This document shows, piece by piece, positions 17,951 to 26,449 of a stretch of DNA of 64,000 nt. The stretch lies in contig NZ_BSQG01000001.1 of assembly GCF_030268225.1 (NCBI RefSeq), forward strand, positions 1,229,299 to 1,293,298, read 5' to 3'. Position 1 is the first letter of the stretch; each line of letters begins with the position of its first letter. Both the position numbers and the translations under genes were made by a program. The notes below the pieces were generated by a model. The model searched no databases. It was not told the DNA's origin and saw only the letters and a list, made by a program, of their open reading frames with translations. Source of the DNA: Nocardiopsis ansamitocini. Its GTDB lineage: Bacteria > Actinomycetota > Actinomycetes > Streptosporangiales > Streptosporangiaceae.

Positions 17951-18412
17951 ATGAGCGGGCCGGGACTCGCGGCCTACACGGACTGGCTCCGGATAGCGGT
18001 CGAGGAGGCGGAGGCCGGTCGCGGCAGCGGTGGTATCCCCGTCGGCGCCGCACTGTTCGACGCCGGCGGCACGGTGCTCGGCCGAGGCCACAATCGCAGG
18101 GTCCAGGACGGCGACCCGTCTGCGCACGGTGAGACAGCAGCATTTCGCGCGGCGGGGCGACAGCGCACCTACACGGGAACCACGATGGTCACGACCCTGT
18201 CGCCCTGCTGGTATTGCAGCGGCTTGGTCCGCCAGTTCGGGATCTCCCGGGTCGTAATCGGCGAAGCGCGGACGTTTCACGGCGGGCACGACTGGCTCGC
18301 CCGGCACGGCGTCGACGTCGTCCTGCTCGACGACCCGGGTTGCGTGGCGATGATGACGGACTTCATCGCCACCGAACCCGCGCTGTGGCACGAGGACATC
18401 GGCGAGGAGTAA
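17951..18412 (+). CDS. Yeast-type cytosine deaminase (Fcy1-like)
   Basis: This 153-residue zinc deaminase has HGETAAF in the proton-donor motif and SPCWYC, giving the His/Cys/Cys zinc site. Features around these match yeast Fcy1 rather than guanine or tRNA-adenosine deaminases: GRGHNRRVQDGD, TTLSPC, VVIGE and the C-terminal DWxEDIGE-like end (ALWHEDIGEE). It should convert cytosine to uracil in pyrimidine salvage. Starts overlap the mrp stop (TAGTGATG). I use the ATG, but the GTG at 17948 is equally possible, and there is no separate ribosome-binding site, so translation is probably coupled to mrp. Confidence 0.85.
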   Translation: MSGPGLAAYTDWLRIAVEEAEAGRGSGGIPVGAALFDAGGTVLGRGHNRRVQDGDPSAHGETAAFRAAGRQRTYTGTTMVTTLSPCWYCSGLVRQFGISRVVIGEARTFHGGHDWLARHGVDVVLLDDPGCVAMMTDFIATEPALWHEDIGEE

Positions 18413-18425
18413 GCCCGGCGGGAGA

Positions 18426-18449
18426 GCCGACCACACGGCTGCGGTCGGC
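18426..18449. terminator. Shared terminator between deaminase and htrA
   Basis: GCCGACC at 18426-18432 pairs with GGTCGGC at 18443-18449 between two convergent genes. It can act in both directions, though no T run is present. Confidence 0.6.
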
Positions 18450-20036
18450 CTACTCGGTGGACGATCCCAGGGTGAGCGTGGTGTCCTGCGGCTCCCCGTC
18501 ACGCTCGAAGACGACGTCGACCTGCTCCCCCGGTTCCTTGCTCTGGATGAGAGTGATGAGCTGGTTGGCGTCGCGCACCGAGGCACCACCGAACTCAATG
18601 ATCACATCGCCCGGCCGAAGGCCCGCACGGTCGGCGGGGCCGTCGCGCAGGATGCTCCCCCTGGTGCCCGAACCCCCCTCCTCCGGAATCCGTGCGCCGC
18701 GTTCCTGGTAGTGAACATCCAGAACCGCACCGATGACCGCGTGCGGTGCCTCGCCCGTGGCGATGAGCTCGTCCGTCATCCTCGACACCTTGTTGGAGGG
18801 AATGGCGAATCCGAGGCCGATGCTGCCGGTCTGCTCACCGGGTGCGGCGCCCATGGTGGCGATCGCGGAGTTGACCCCGATGACCATCCCCTGCTCGTTG
18901 ACAAGTGGTCCACCGGAATTACCGGGGTTGATCGCGGCGTCGGTCTGCAGCGCGTTCAAGTACGCTTCGTCGCGCCCCTCCCCCACGGTGACGGGACGGT
19001 TGAGGGAACTGATGATCCCGGAGGTGACCGTTCCCTCCAGTCCCAGGGGAGCGCCGATGGCGATTACGGTGTCGCCGACGGTGACCTGGTCGGAGTCGCC
19101 GAACTCCAGCGGCTCGACGTCGATCGGGTCGAGCAGTTGCAGGACCGCGAGGTCGGAACTGGGCGCGGCACCCACCACCGTGGCCTCACTCACGTGTCCG
19201 TCGCTGTAGACCACTTCGATACCGCGCTGCTCGATTGCTGCCGCCACGTGGTTGTTGGTGACGACGTGGTTGTCGTCGATGACGAACCCGGAACCGTTGC
19301 CGCCGGGCTCCGGGCCCGCCCCCTGGATCAGCACGACGCTCGGGCTGACCCGTTGGGCCACTCCGGCGATGGTGTCGGGCGCACGGCTGGGGGCACCACT
19401 GGGCACCTCGTTGTCGAGGGTTCGGGACCGTTCCGGAGCGTCTGCCCCGTCTTCGGTGAACAGCGCCCCGACCACCCCGCCGGCCCCGGCCGAAGCGAAC
19501 GCGACGACCGCGACGATGCTGACGACCGCCCAGACCGGGATGCCCCGTCGCCGCGCCGCAGGACCGGGTGCGCCTGGTGGCCGCCCCCCTGGCACCCACC
19601 CTCCCGGCGGGCCACCGGGGCCTTGGCGTGCGCCGCCGTACAAGGGGGAGACGGCCGGTGCGGCCTCGTGTCCGGAGGGTGGCGCCGCGGTCCATCCCTG
19701 ACCGGTGGGTGCCGGCTGCGAAGGCTGCTGCCAATGCTGTTGGGGATGTCCAGGCTGCGCCGGTCCGCTCCACGTGGACGTCTGGGATACGGGGGATACG
19801 GGGGGCTGCCGGGGCTCGCCTGCGGGCTGAGCCGCCCCAGGAGCTGCCGTAGAGGCGCCTGGCCACTGCTGGGTTCCGGTAGGACGGTCCGTCTCGGCTG
19901 GTCTCTGGGGAGGCCGTCCGGCGTCGAGGCCGGGCTGCCGGCCCGAGGGGCCGGCGGGCTCAGAGCCCGCTGCGGGACCGGGGCCCGAGCCCTTTTCACT
20001 CGCGTCAGAGGCGCGGTGTCCGGTCTCGTCGGTCAT
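18450..20036 (-). CDS. htrA: HtrA/DegP-family membrane-anchored serine protease
   Basis: This 528-residue protease has about 160 disordered Pro/Gln/Gly-rich cytoplasmic residues, a membrane helix at about 167-193, a trypsin-like domain and a C-terminal PDZ domain (near 425-520). The triad is His263 (TNNHVA), Asp295 (SSDLAV) and Ser374 (GNSGGP). It should degrade or sense misfolded proteins outside the membrane. It is the last gene of the sigE-rseA-rseB-htrA cluster, so it is probably a SigE target or feedback element. The ATG at 20036 has GGAGA four bases upstream; an upstream ATG at 20075 would add 13 residues. Its start lies 130 bases from the rseB-like stop. Confidence 0.92.
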   Translation of the reverse strand: MTDETGHRASDASEKGSGPGPAAGSEPAGPSGRQPGLDAGRPPQRPAETDRPTGTQQWPGASTAAPGAAQPAGEPRQPPVSPVSQTSTWSGPAQPGHPQQHWQQPSQPAPTGQGWTAAPPSGHEAAPAVSPLYGGARQGPGGPPGGWVPGGRPPGAPGPAARRRGIPVWAVVSIVAVVAFASAGAGGVVGALFTEDGADAPERSRTLDNEVPSGAPSRAPDTIAGVAQRVSPSVVLIQGAGPEPGGNGSGFVIDDNHVVTNNHVAAAIEQRGIEVVYSDGHVSEATVVGAAPSSDLAVLQLLDPIDVEPLEFGDSDQVTVGDTVIAIGAPLGLEGTVTSGIISSLNRPVTVGEGRDEAYLNALQTDAAINPGNSGGPLVNEQGMVIGVNSAIATMGAAPGEQTGSIGLGFAIPSNKVSRMTDELIATGEAPHAVIGAVLDVHYQERGARIPEEGGSGTRGSILRDGPADRAGLRPGDVIIEFGGASVRDANQLITLIQSKEPGEQVDVVFERDGEPQDTTLTLGSSTE

Positions 20037-20165
20037 CAAGTCTCCGTGTGTCGGGGCGCTCGCATCTTCTCCCACCCAAGATAAACCGCCGGTTAACGGG
20101 ATATCGGCCGCACGTGTGGACCAGTGCGGACACTCGTGCCGCCTTGTTCGCAGCCGGGCGACGGG

Positions 20166-21221
20166 TCACCACCACGAACCGAGGCGGTCTGCGCCGCGCT
20201 CGACCCTGGACCAGAAACCGCTCCCGTCGGGCGAGGGAAGCGCGTGGGTCAGCGATCCCGTGATCTGTTCGGGGGCATCGGCCATGACCGTGTACACGAA
20301 CCCGTCGGCCTGCCACATGCGCTGTGGACCGGCCTCGCCCCCGGCGTAGACGATCGCACCGTCCTTCTCAACAGGTTCCAGGCCGGCGACCTCCCCCCCG
20401 TTGAGGCTGCCTCGCTGCACGAAGACGGAGACGAGGCAGATTCCCTCCGAGTAGGACAGATGCACCACCCGATCCTGTCCGCTGCCGGTGGATCGGGCCT
20501 CCACCAGGGCGAATCCCGCTCCTAGCCCCTCGGGCAACCGCCACCCGTCTTCGCGCAGCCTCGACAGCTCGGCGGAGTCGAGTTGGTTCCCCCACGGCTG
20601 TCCCCTACGGGCGGGCTCTGCGACATCGGGGCTCCGCGGGGCGAGGTCGATGGACAGGAAGGCACTGGAATAGGCCAATTCTCCGTCGAGATCATAAACC
20701 TCGCGCCGCAACAGCAGTCCGGTATCGGCGTCGACCCAGAACCGGGCGGCGGGTGCGCTCCCGTCCCTGGTCGCCTGGACAAGCACGGCCGCACGTCCTC
20801 CGACGACCTCGGTCGCCACCCGCCTCACCTGGAAATTGGCATCCAACAGGGCGAACAAATCGTCGTGGGGTGCGTCGAGAGGCGCCGGGCCCATCAGAAA
20901 ACCGGGAGCGCCGGCCCCCTCCCGTCCAGGACTGAACAGCGTGCCTGTCTCTGGTTGGTGCACCACCTCGACGAGTTCGGTCCTGGGCGGAGTGCTCTGC
21001 CACCACGTGACCGACTGCATCCCCTCATAGGGGACGTCCTGGCCGGCGTGAGCGGCACGGCGAAGGACATCGACGCCGTCACCGCCACGGGGGGCGGGCG
21101 GACGTCCGGGGACGTCGCTCGCGGCGGTGAGCGAAACGAGACACAGCAGCGCACATAGGAGGGCACCCGACACCAGGGGGTGACGCAGGGGGCTTGTTCT
21201 CCAAGGGCGCTCAGCGCTCAC
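20166..21221 (-). CDS. RseB/MucB-like sigma-E regulatory protein
   Basis: This 351-residue exported protein has a signal or anchor helix at about residues 16-35. Its first part resembles the LolA-like N-terminal domain of MucB/RseB, including GMQSVTWW, and a second domain follows near 215-320. RseB proteins bind the anti-sigma factor outside the membrane and block its cleavage until envelope stress. The start codon overlaps the anti-sigma stop by four bases, so the two are translationally coupled. The Mtb locus as I recall it has no gene in this position. The assignment rests on context and overall layout more than on sharp motifs. Confidence 0.78.
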   Translation of the reverse strand: MSAERPWRTSPLRHPLVSGALLCALLCLVSLTAASDVPGRPPAPRGGDGVDVLRRAAHAGQDVPYEGMQSVTWWQSTPPRTELVEVVHQPETGTLFSPGREGAGAPGFLMGPAPLDAPHDDLFALLDANFQVRRVATEVVGGRAAVLVQATRDGSAPAARFWVDADTGLLLRREVYDLDGELAYSSAFLSIDLAPRSPDVAEPARRGQPWGNQLDSAELSRLREDGWRLPEGLGAGFALVEARSTGSGQDRVVHLSYSEGICLVSVFVQRGSLNGGEVAGLEPVEKDGAIVYAGGEAGPQRMWQADGFVYTVMADAPEQITGSLTHALPSPDGSGFWSRVERGADRLGSWW

Positions 21222-21871
21222 CGGGGGTCGGCGGCACCGGGCCGCCCGGAGGCGTCATCGGTGGGGATCGCCGGGGGTGCGGGGACCGGGACCGTCATGG
21301 GCCCGGGCAGGGAGGCGTTCTTGGAAACGACGGCATGTTCGACGGCGAAGTCCGACAGGGGCGGGGAGACTGCGGGAGCACTCGCCCCTTCCTCACCCGC
21401 CATGAAAGCTGTGCTCAGGGCGACCGCGACGAAAGAGGCCCCGGCTACGGCGAACCGGGTGCGGTTCCAGCGCGGCCAGGCACGCACCGAGCGCTGCCGC
21501 GCGGTATCGACCTCAGCGGGAACGGTGGTGTCGACGGCCAGGGACGGACGAGCACCCCTGCCGAAGGACCCCGGCCACTGGCTGCCGACCGGACGGCTGG
21601 AGCCCAAGGGCGGAGAGGAACCGAACCCACCCGAAGCGGGTGGGTCGATGGGTCCGGTCCCGGGGGCGGTCATGGCGCTGAGTCGCCCCAGGAAGTCCGC
21701 GGAGGGCTCAGCAGGGCCGAGGTCGCGCAGCCGGCGCTTGACCGCGCGCAACATGTCGGCCTCGAAGCGACAGTTCTGGCAGCGGGCCAGGTGACCGAGT
21801 ACCCGCTCACGGTCGGCGTTGCCGAGCTCACCGTCGACGAGCGCGGACAGCCGCTCTCCCAGATGACTCAT
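21218..21871 (-). CDS. rseA: Anti-sigma factor RseA with ZAS domain
   Basis: This 217-residue protein has the zinc-binding anti-sigma motif H27-x3-C31-x2-C34 (GHLARCQNC), which characteristically senses redox or binds zinc while holding an ECF sigma factor. A Pro/Gly-rich linker leads to a membrane helix near residues 145-165, and about 50 residues lie outside. Its ATG overlaps the sigma stop codon by four bases (ATGA), so sigma and anti-sigma are made in step. In mycobacteria RseA is released from SigE after phosphorylation and proteolysis. Whether that applies here is unknown. Confidence 0.9.
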   Translation of the reverse strand: MSHLGERLSALVDGELGNADRERVLGHLARCQNCRFEADMLRAVKRRLRDLGPAEPSADFLGRLSAMTAPGTGPIDPPASGGFGSSPPLGSSRPVGSQWPGSFGRGARPSLAVDTTVPAEVDTARQRSVRAWPRWNRTRFAVAGASFVAVALSTAFMAGEEGASAPAVSPPLSDFAVEHAVVSKNASLPGPMTVPVPAPPAIPTDDASGRPGAADPR

Positions 21872-22440
21872 GCGCCCTCCCTGGTCTGCTCGGCCGCAAC
21901 GCGACGTCGGTGGTCGAGGGCTGCGCGCAGTTGGGCACGGCCACGGTGGATACGGCTGCGCACCGTACCGAGCTTCACCCCGAGGGTGGCGGCGATCTCC
22001 TCATAGGACAGGCCCTCGATGTCGCACAGTACGACGGGGGCACGGAACTCGGGTGCCAGCGCGTCCAGCGCCGCCTGTACGTCTGCGTCGAAGTGACGGT
22101 CGTCGTACGCCTGGGCCGGGGACGGCTCGCGGCCCTCCAACCGGTCGTCGGCGGTGTCGGGAAGCCCCTCGAAGCGGATCCGGGCGCGGCGGCGCGCAAG
22201 ATCGAGGAAGAGGTTGGTGGTGATGCGGTGCAGCCAGCCCTCGAAGGTTCCCGGGGTGTAATTCGCCAGCGAGCGAAACACCCGGATGAAGACCTCCTGG
22301 GTGAGGTCCTCCGCGTCGTGCTGGTTGCCGGTCAGCCGATAGGCGAGGCGATAGACACGGGCCGAGTGGTTGCGCACGACCTCGTCCCAGCTGGGCGGCT
22401 CCCACTGGTCGAAGTCAACGGCGGCATCGGTGCCTGCCAC
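21868..22440 (-). CDS. sigE: ECF sigma factor SigE
   Basis: This extracytoplasmic-function sigma factor has region 2 with [20 protein letters not shown] and region 4 with [20 protein letters not shown]. Both closely resemble mycobacterial SigE as I remember it. I start it at GTG 22440, giving 190 residues, because GAGGAG stands seven bases upstream. ATGs at 22464, 22578 and 22629 lack ribosome-binding sites, and the last two lie upstream of the likely promoter. It heads a coupled operon with rseA and rseB and should direct envelope-stress transcription, probably including its own promoter. Confidence 0.92.
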   Translation of the reverse strand: MAGTDAAVDFDQWEPPSWDEVVRNHSARVYRLAYRLTGNQHDAEDLTQEVFIRVFRSLANYTPGTFEGWLHRITTNLFLDLARRRARIRFEGLPDTADDRLEGREPSPAQAYDDRHFDADVQAALDALAPEFRAPVVLCDIEGLSYEEIAATLGVKLGTVRSRIHRGRAQLRAALDHRRRVAAEQTREGA

Positions 22441-22528
22441 TGGCGCTCTCCTCACGTCTGGCATGCGCGCTCGCCGGTTCTCGGAGGCCGGCGGCCGGTA
22501 GAACTCATGGACCCTTGTAAAAGGAAGT

Positions 22529-22556
22529 AACACACGGGACGGCCCATTAAGTTCCC
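22529..22556 (-). promoter_or_regulatory. ECF-type promoter of the sigE operon
   Basis: On the minus strand GGGAAC at 22556-22551 is followed, 19 bases later, by GTT at 22531-22529. This matches the GGGAAC/GTT pattern recognised by SigE/SigH-type ECF factors. Transcription would begin near 22520, about 80 bases before the chosen GTG. It supports self-control by SigE or a related sigma factor and excludes the two farthest upstream starts. Confidence 0.65.
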
Positions 22557-22613
22557 GAACGGCGCGGTTGAGCTCCATGCGGGTTAGTCTGTGGCAGGGG
22601 ACATGGCCCAACC

Positions 22614-23342
22614 GTGATGGAGACGACACCGTGTGTGACGCTCCGCGGTCGCCTGTACCGCGAACATCACGCTTGGATCCGGCACACGTGCGGGGAGGCC
22701 GTCATCGCCAGCCGAGACGACACTTTGGCCTACATAGAGCAGTACGTCACCGAGGACGACGCCCTGGTGTCCACCCGCGCACTGGGACAACGTACGGAGA
22801 CCCATCCGGTGAGCGCTGCGAGCGGTGCGGCGCTGCGCTTCCTCGCAGCAGCGATCGACGCGCGCTCGGTCGTGGAGATCGGGACGGGGTGCGGTAGCTC
22901 CGGGATCTGGCTGCTGCGCGGGATGCGCTCCGACGGCATTTTGACCAGTGTCGACCTGGAACCCGAGTACCAGGAATTCGCCCGCGATGCCTATCACCAG
23001 GCCGGCTTCACCGCCAATCGGGCACGTCTCATCTCGGGGCGAGCGCTGGAGGTCCTGCCACGGCTGCGCGACACCGCCTACGACATGGTGTTCATCGACG
23101 CGGTGAGAGCCGAGTACCCGGCCTACCTCGCCGAGGCGCTGCGGCTGTTGCGGCGTGGCGGAATCGTGGTCTTCAACAACGCGTTGGAGGCCGGGAACAC
23201 CGACGACGGCCCACTGCGGGTACCCGATGCCAACGCGATGGCGATCCGCGAGGTGGGACGGCTCGTCCGTGAAGACGAACGGCTGGTGCCGTTACTGCTT
23301 CCCATCGGGGACGGGCTGCTGGCCGCCATCGCCAACGGTTGA
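22614..23342 (+). CDS. SAM-dependent O-methyltransferase
   Basis: This protein of about 242 residues has a Rossmann methyltransferase fold with the SAM-binding motif [16 protein letters not shown] near residues 86-101 and the acidic tip VDLEPEY. MVFIDA near residue 165 is typical of the caffeoyl-CoA/catechol O-methyltransferase family (family 3). The mycobacterial orthologue is divergent from sigE in the same way. Two adjacent starts, GTG 22614 and ATG 22617, are equally possible, and neither has a clear ribosome-binding site. The true start may lie further in, because about 35 N-terminal residues look poorly conserved. The methyl acceptor is unknown. Confidence 0.82.
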   Translation: MMETTPCVTLRGRLYREHHAWIRHTCGEAVIASRDDTLAYIEQYVTEDDALVSTRALGQRTETHPVSAASGAALRFLAAAIDARSVVEIGTGCGSSGIWLLRGMRSDGILTSVDLEPEYQEFARDAYHQAGFTANRARLISGRALEVLPRLRDTAYDMVFIDAVRAEYPAYLAEALRLLRRGGIVVFNNALEAGNTDDGPLRVPDANAMAIREVGRLVREDERLVPLLLPIGDGLLAAIANG

Positions 23343-23405
23343 CGGGGTGCACGCCGGGCCCGTCCTGCGGGCCGCCCCTGGGTCCGGTCAGCCTTCGGCC
23401 GGATC

Positions 23406-23435
23406 GCGGGGCCGCCACCGGTTGCACGGCCCCGC
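23406..23435. terminator. Shared terminator between O-methyltransferase and pepA
   Basis: GCGGGGCCG at 23406-23414 pairs perfectly with CGGCCCCGC at 23427-23435 around a 12-base loop. It lies just inside the gap of two convergent genes. Confidence 0.65.
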
Positions 23436-23442
23436 CCCTGGA

Positions 23443-24939
23443 TCAGGCGCTCAACCAGCGCAACAGCAGACGGGTACCGAAAGCGGTCCCCCCCTTGCTC
23501 AGCACACCGTCCTCCGACATCGAACGCCCCGGGCCGGCGATGTCCACGTGTGCCCAGGGGACGTCTCCGGCGAATTCCCGGAGGAACAGGGCCGCCTCGG
23601 TTGCGCCAGGACTGCCGTAATCGCGTTTGGTGCTGATGTTGGCGAGGTCGGCGACGCGCGAGTCCAACGCGTCGCGGTACTCCTCCTGCAACGGCATCCG
23701 CCACAGCGGCTCGCCGGAGTCGTCCCCCGAACCGATGAGTGCCGTGGCAAGGGCGTCGTCGGTGGCGTAGAGCGCACCCGTTCCGGTCCCCAGTGCCACT
23801 TTGGCGGCACCGGTCAGAGTTGCCACGTCCACCAGCGTGTCGGGAGCGAGTTCGGCCACGGCGTAGCCCATGGCGTCGGCCAGGACCAGGCGTCCCTCCG
23901 CGTCGGTGTTGAGGACTTCGACCGTACGGCCGCTGTAGGTGGTCAAGACGTCGCTGGGCCGGGTGGCCGAACCGGAGAACGCGTTCTCGGCGAGGGCCAG
24001 CAGTCCGGTGACCCGTACTCGGGAACCGAGTTCGGCCAGTGCCGAGAGAACGGCCAGCACGATGCCTGCACCGCTCATGTCGGTCTTCATGAGCTTCATG
24101 GTGTCGGTCGACTTCAACGACAGTCCACCGGTGTCGAAGGTGATGCCCTTGCCCACGAGCACGACGTGTGCGGTGGGCTCCTCCGGTGTGTAGCTCAACT
24201 CGACCAGGCGGGGCGGCCTCGCCGATCCCTGGCCCACCGCGAGAATGGCACCGAACCCGTCCCGCCTGAGGTCGTCCTGGTCCCAGATCCTGACCCCGAG
24301 ACCCGCCTGGGCCGCAACCTCCTCGGCCCGCGCAGCCAACCAGGCCGGATCTTTCTCGGCCGAGGGCGTATTGATGAGGTCACGGGCCAACAGCGTGGCA
24401 CGGGCCAGCACGGTCCCGCGCCGGACCTGCTCATCGGCTGCCGCCGGATCGACACCGACGAGATCGATGACCGGGACAGGCTTGGCCCCCTTGGGTTCGC
24501 TGGCAAGGGTGAAGGTGTAGGAAGCCAGCAGCGCCCCCTCGGTGAAGGCGGTCAGCGCGGCGGGGTCCTCCTCCAGGGAAGCGACGGTGACCGCCACGTG
24601 CGAACGGCCTCTGACCGCCCTTGCCAATGCCGCGCCCGCCAGCCGCAGATCCTTTGCCCCGGCTGTGCCCGCGCCGAGCAGCAGCAGCCGGACCAGGCCC
24701 CGGCCGAGGTCGACCGGGAATTCGAGGGTCTGGCCGGACTTTCCGGTGAAATCGTAGGCGTCGAGCAGCCGTCCCAGCGGGGCCGGAAGTCTCTCGTCGA
24801 GGTCAAAAGAGGACAGACCGACACCCGGAATGATTGCCTCCGGCCCCTCCCCTCCGGCCCGGACGACGATGCAGACGAGGTCGGCGGAGGAGTCGACAAG
24901 GGTTCCCGCGACCGGGTGAATCTCCGTAGCGAAAGGCAC
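23443..24939 (-). CDS. pepA: Leucyl aminopeptidase
   Basis: This 498-residue M17 aminopeptidase removes N-terminal residues from peptides. The C-terminal catalytic domain has GKGITFDTGGLSLK (metal/catalytic Lys and Asp), MKTDMSGAG and the family signature NTDAEGRL, with the catalytic Arg. The variable N-terminal domain occupies about the first 170 residues. It is the usual cytoplasmic enzyme that needs two metal ions and forms hexamers. The start is GTG at 24939 with only a weak GTGAG upstream. It lies 149 bases from the DUF3117 gene on the same strand. Confidence 0.93.
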   Translation of the reverse strand: MPFATEIHPVAGTLVDSSADLVCIVVRAGGEGPEAIIPGVGLSSFDLDERLPAPLGRLLDAYDFTGKSGQTLEFPVDLGRGLVRLLLLGAGTAGAKDLRLAGAALARAVRGRSHVAVTVASLEEDPAALTAFTEGALLASYTFTLASEPKGAKPVPVIDLVGVDPAAADEQVRRGTVLARATLLARDLINTPSAEKDPAWLAARAEEVAAQAGLGVRIWDQDDLRRDGFGAILAVGQGSARPPRLVELSYTPEEPTAHVVLVGKGITFDTGGLSLKSTDTMKLMKTDMSGAGIVLAVLSALAELGSRVRVTGLLALAENAFSGSATRPSDVLTTYSGRTVEVLNTDAEGRLVLADAMGYAVAELAPDTLVDVATLTGAAKVALGTGTGALYATDDALATALIGSGDDSGEPLWRMPLQEEYRDALDSRVADLANISTKRDYGSPGATEAALFLREFAGDVPWAHVDIAGPGRSMSEDGVLSKGGTAFGTRLLLRWLSA

Positions 24940-25088
24940 GGATGCTCACAATCTTTACGTGCGTATTCGGTGCGTACCAGAGTGGGGCTGCGCTGACTCG
25001 ACGGTGTGGGGAGTTGTGTTCGAGGTCAGGTTCAAACACCCGGTGGCGCGTCCGTACAGCAAATGGAACGGAATGTGAGGAGCCGGCG

Positions 25089-25256
25089 TCAGCCGACCAC
25101 TCCGTTGAGGGCATCGGCGAGCTCGCCAGCCTCAGCCGGCGTCAGCTCGACCACGAGTCGGCCGCCGCCTTCGAGCGGGACCCGCATGATGATGCCGCGA
25201 CCCTCCTTGGTGACCTCCATAGGTCCATCTCCGGTCCTCGGCTTCATCGCCGCCAT
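25089..25256 (-). CDS. DUF3117 small conserved protein
   Basis: This 55-residue protein has the characteristic actinobacterial DUF3117 sequence MKPRTGDGPMEVTKEGRG, then GGGRLVVELTP and a short C-terminal helix. It is highly conserved in the phylum but its function is unknown; it has no membrane or signal segment. The ATG at 25256 follows AAGGGGA by about six bases. An ATG three codons later is possible. The larger open frame reaching 25454 is just upstream sequence without a start signal. The mycobacterial homologue lies in the same neighbourhood (Rv1211). Confidence 0.9.
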   Translation of the reverse strand: MAAMKPRTGDGPMEVTKEGRGIIMRVPLEGGGRLVVELTPAEAGELADALNGVVG

Positions 25257-25594
25257 GCCGTATCCCCTTTCCTGGGAAACTCTCGCTTCGTTCGATGGTT
25301 CGGTCCACCGGCTCGCCGGACCGCCGGAGCGAATCCGGAGCGAGGATTGATTCGGATCCGCGTGACTCGGCGAACGAATCACTGTTCTGTCATTATCTCG
25401 GTTTCGAGAGCCGGTTGGGAACGATCGAACGCCCTTGGAGACACCGGATCCCAAGAATGCGAACAGTTAAGGTTATAGCCGCATGGCCTCAGGGTGCCCC
25501 CGGCCGCGCCCGCACCAGTGCCTTCGCCGGTGGACGAGCGATTCGCCCAGAGGCTGCTCACACCTTGTTCCGGCCGACTTGAATAGGGGTTTTC
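25257..25594. other. Gap between divergent DUF3117 and paaG-like genes
   Basis: I see no gene in these 338 bases. The region holds the ribosome-binding sites of both flanking genes, an inverted pair GATTCG/CGAATC (about 25350-25380) and a GGTTATAGCC patch near 25471. No complete promoter stands out. Confidence 0.5.
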
Positions 25595-26386
25595 GTGCCC
25601 GAGACAGACAGTGTTCGCTACGACCTGACCGACGGCGTCGCCACCATCACACTGAACCGCCCCGAGACGATGAACTCGCTGACGACGGAGGCGAAGGAGT
25701 CGCTGCTGAGCGCTTTGGAGCAGGCCCGCACCGACACCGCAGCCCGTGCAGTGGTGCTGACCGGGTCCGGCAAGGCGTTTTGCGCGGGACAGGACCTGGG
25801 TGAGCACGCGGCGGCGCTGGGCAACAACGAGGGTCTCAACGACACCGTGCGCAAGCACTACAACCCGATCGTGCTGGCACTCACCCAGCTGCCCAAACCT
25901 GTTCTGGCCTCGGTCAACGGCGCGGCAGCCGGAGCGGGGGCGTCGTTGGCCCTCGCCTGCGACCTGCGCATCGCCTCGGATCGGGCGTCTTTCATGATGG
26001 CCTTCGCCAAAGTTGGACTGGGCTCCGATTCGGGCGCGTCGTGGACGCTGCCGCGGCTGATCGGACAGTCCCGCGCCTTGGAGATGCTGTTGCTGGCCGA
26101 ACCGGTGAAGGCCGAGCGGGCGCTGGAGATCGGGCTCGTCAACCGGGTCGTGGAACACGACCGGTTGGTGGAGGCAACCCACGAGTTGGCCGTTCGGTTG
26201 GCTGCGGGGCCCACGATCGCCTACTCCGCGATCAAAGCGGAGGTCGCCTTCGGCTCGGCGCTGGACCTGAAGCGGGCACTGGAGATGGAGGCCGCGTTGC
26301 AGGACCAGTGCGCCGACACCGCCGACCACCTCAACGCGACCTTGGCTTTCCTGGAGAAGCAGGAACCCACCTTCGAAGGCCGCTGA
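25595..26386 (+). CDS. PaaG-like enoyl-CoA hydratase/isomerase
   Basis: This 263-residue crotonase-fold enzyme acts on a CoA thioester. The oxyanion-hole motif is AFCAGQDLGE, followed by GAAAGAGASLALACDLRIAS. The two catalytic glutamates of hydratases are absent at the expected places. SDSGASWTLPRLIG keeps the Asp found in PaaG, the isomerase that converts ring-epoxyphenylacetyl-CoA to its oxepin. Isomerase or double-bond-shift chemistry is therefore more likely than hydration. No other phenylacetate gene is nearby. GTG 25595 has AGGGG about six bases upstream. Confidence 0.85.
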   Translation: MPETDSVRYDLTDGVATITLNRPETMNSLTTEAKESLLSALEQARTDTAARAVVLTGSGKAFCAGQDLGEHAAALGNNEGLNDTVRKHYNPIVLALTQLPKPVLASVNGAAAGAGASLALACDLRIASDRASFMMAFAKVGLGSDSGASWTLPRLIGQSRALEMLLLAEPVKAERALEIGLVNRVVEHDRLVEATHELAVRLAAGPTIAYSAIKAEVAFGSALDLKRALEMEAALQDQCADTADHLNATLAFLEKQEPTFEGR

Positions 26387-26449
26387 CGAGCGCCGGCCGC
26401 ACCGCGCCCCCGTGCGCCGAGGTCCACGAGTCGTCTGGACCCGGCTGGT

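Noticed and set aside
16689-18143. Long 484-residue frame on the minus strand opposite mrp
   Set aside because: It is antisense to mrp and the deaminase, whose motifs are clear, and its composition is rich in His, Asp, Gly and Arg with no domain.
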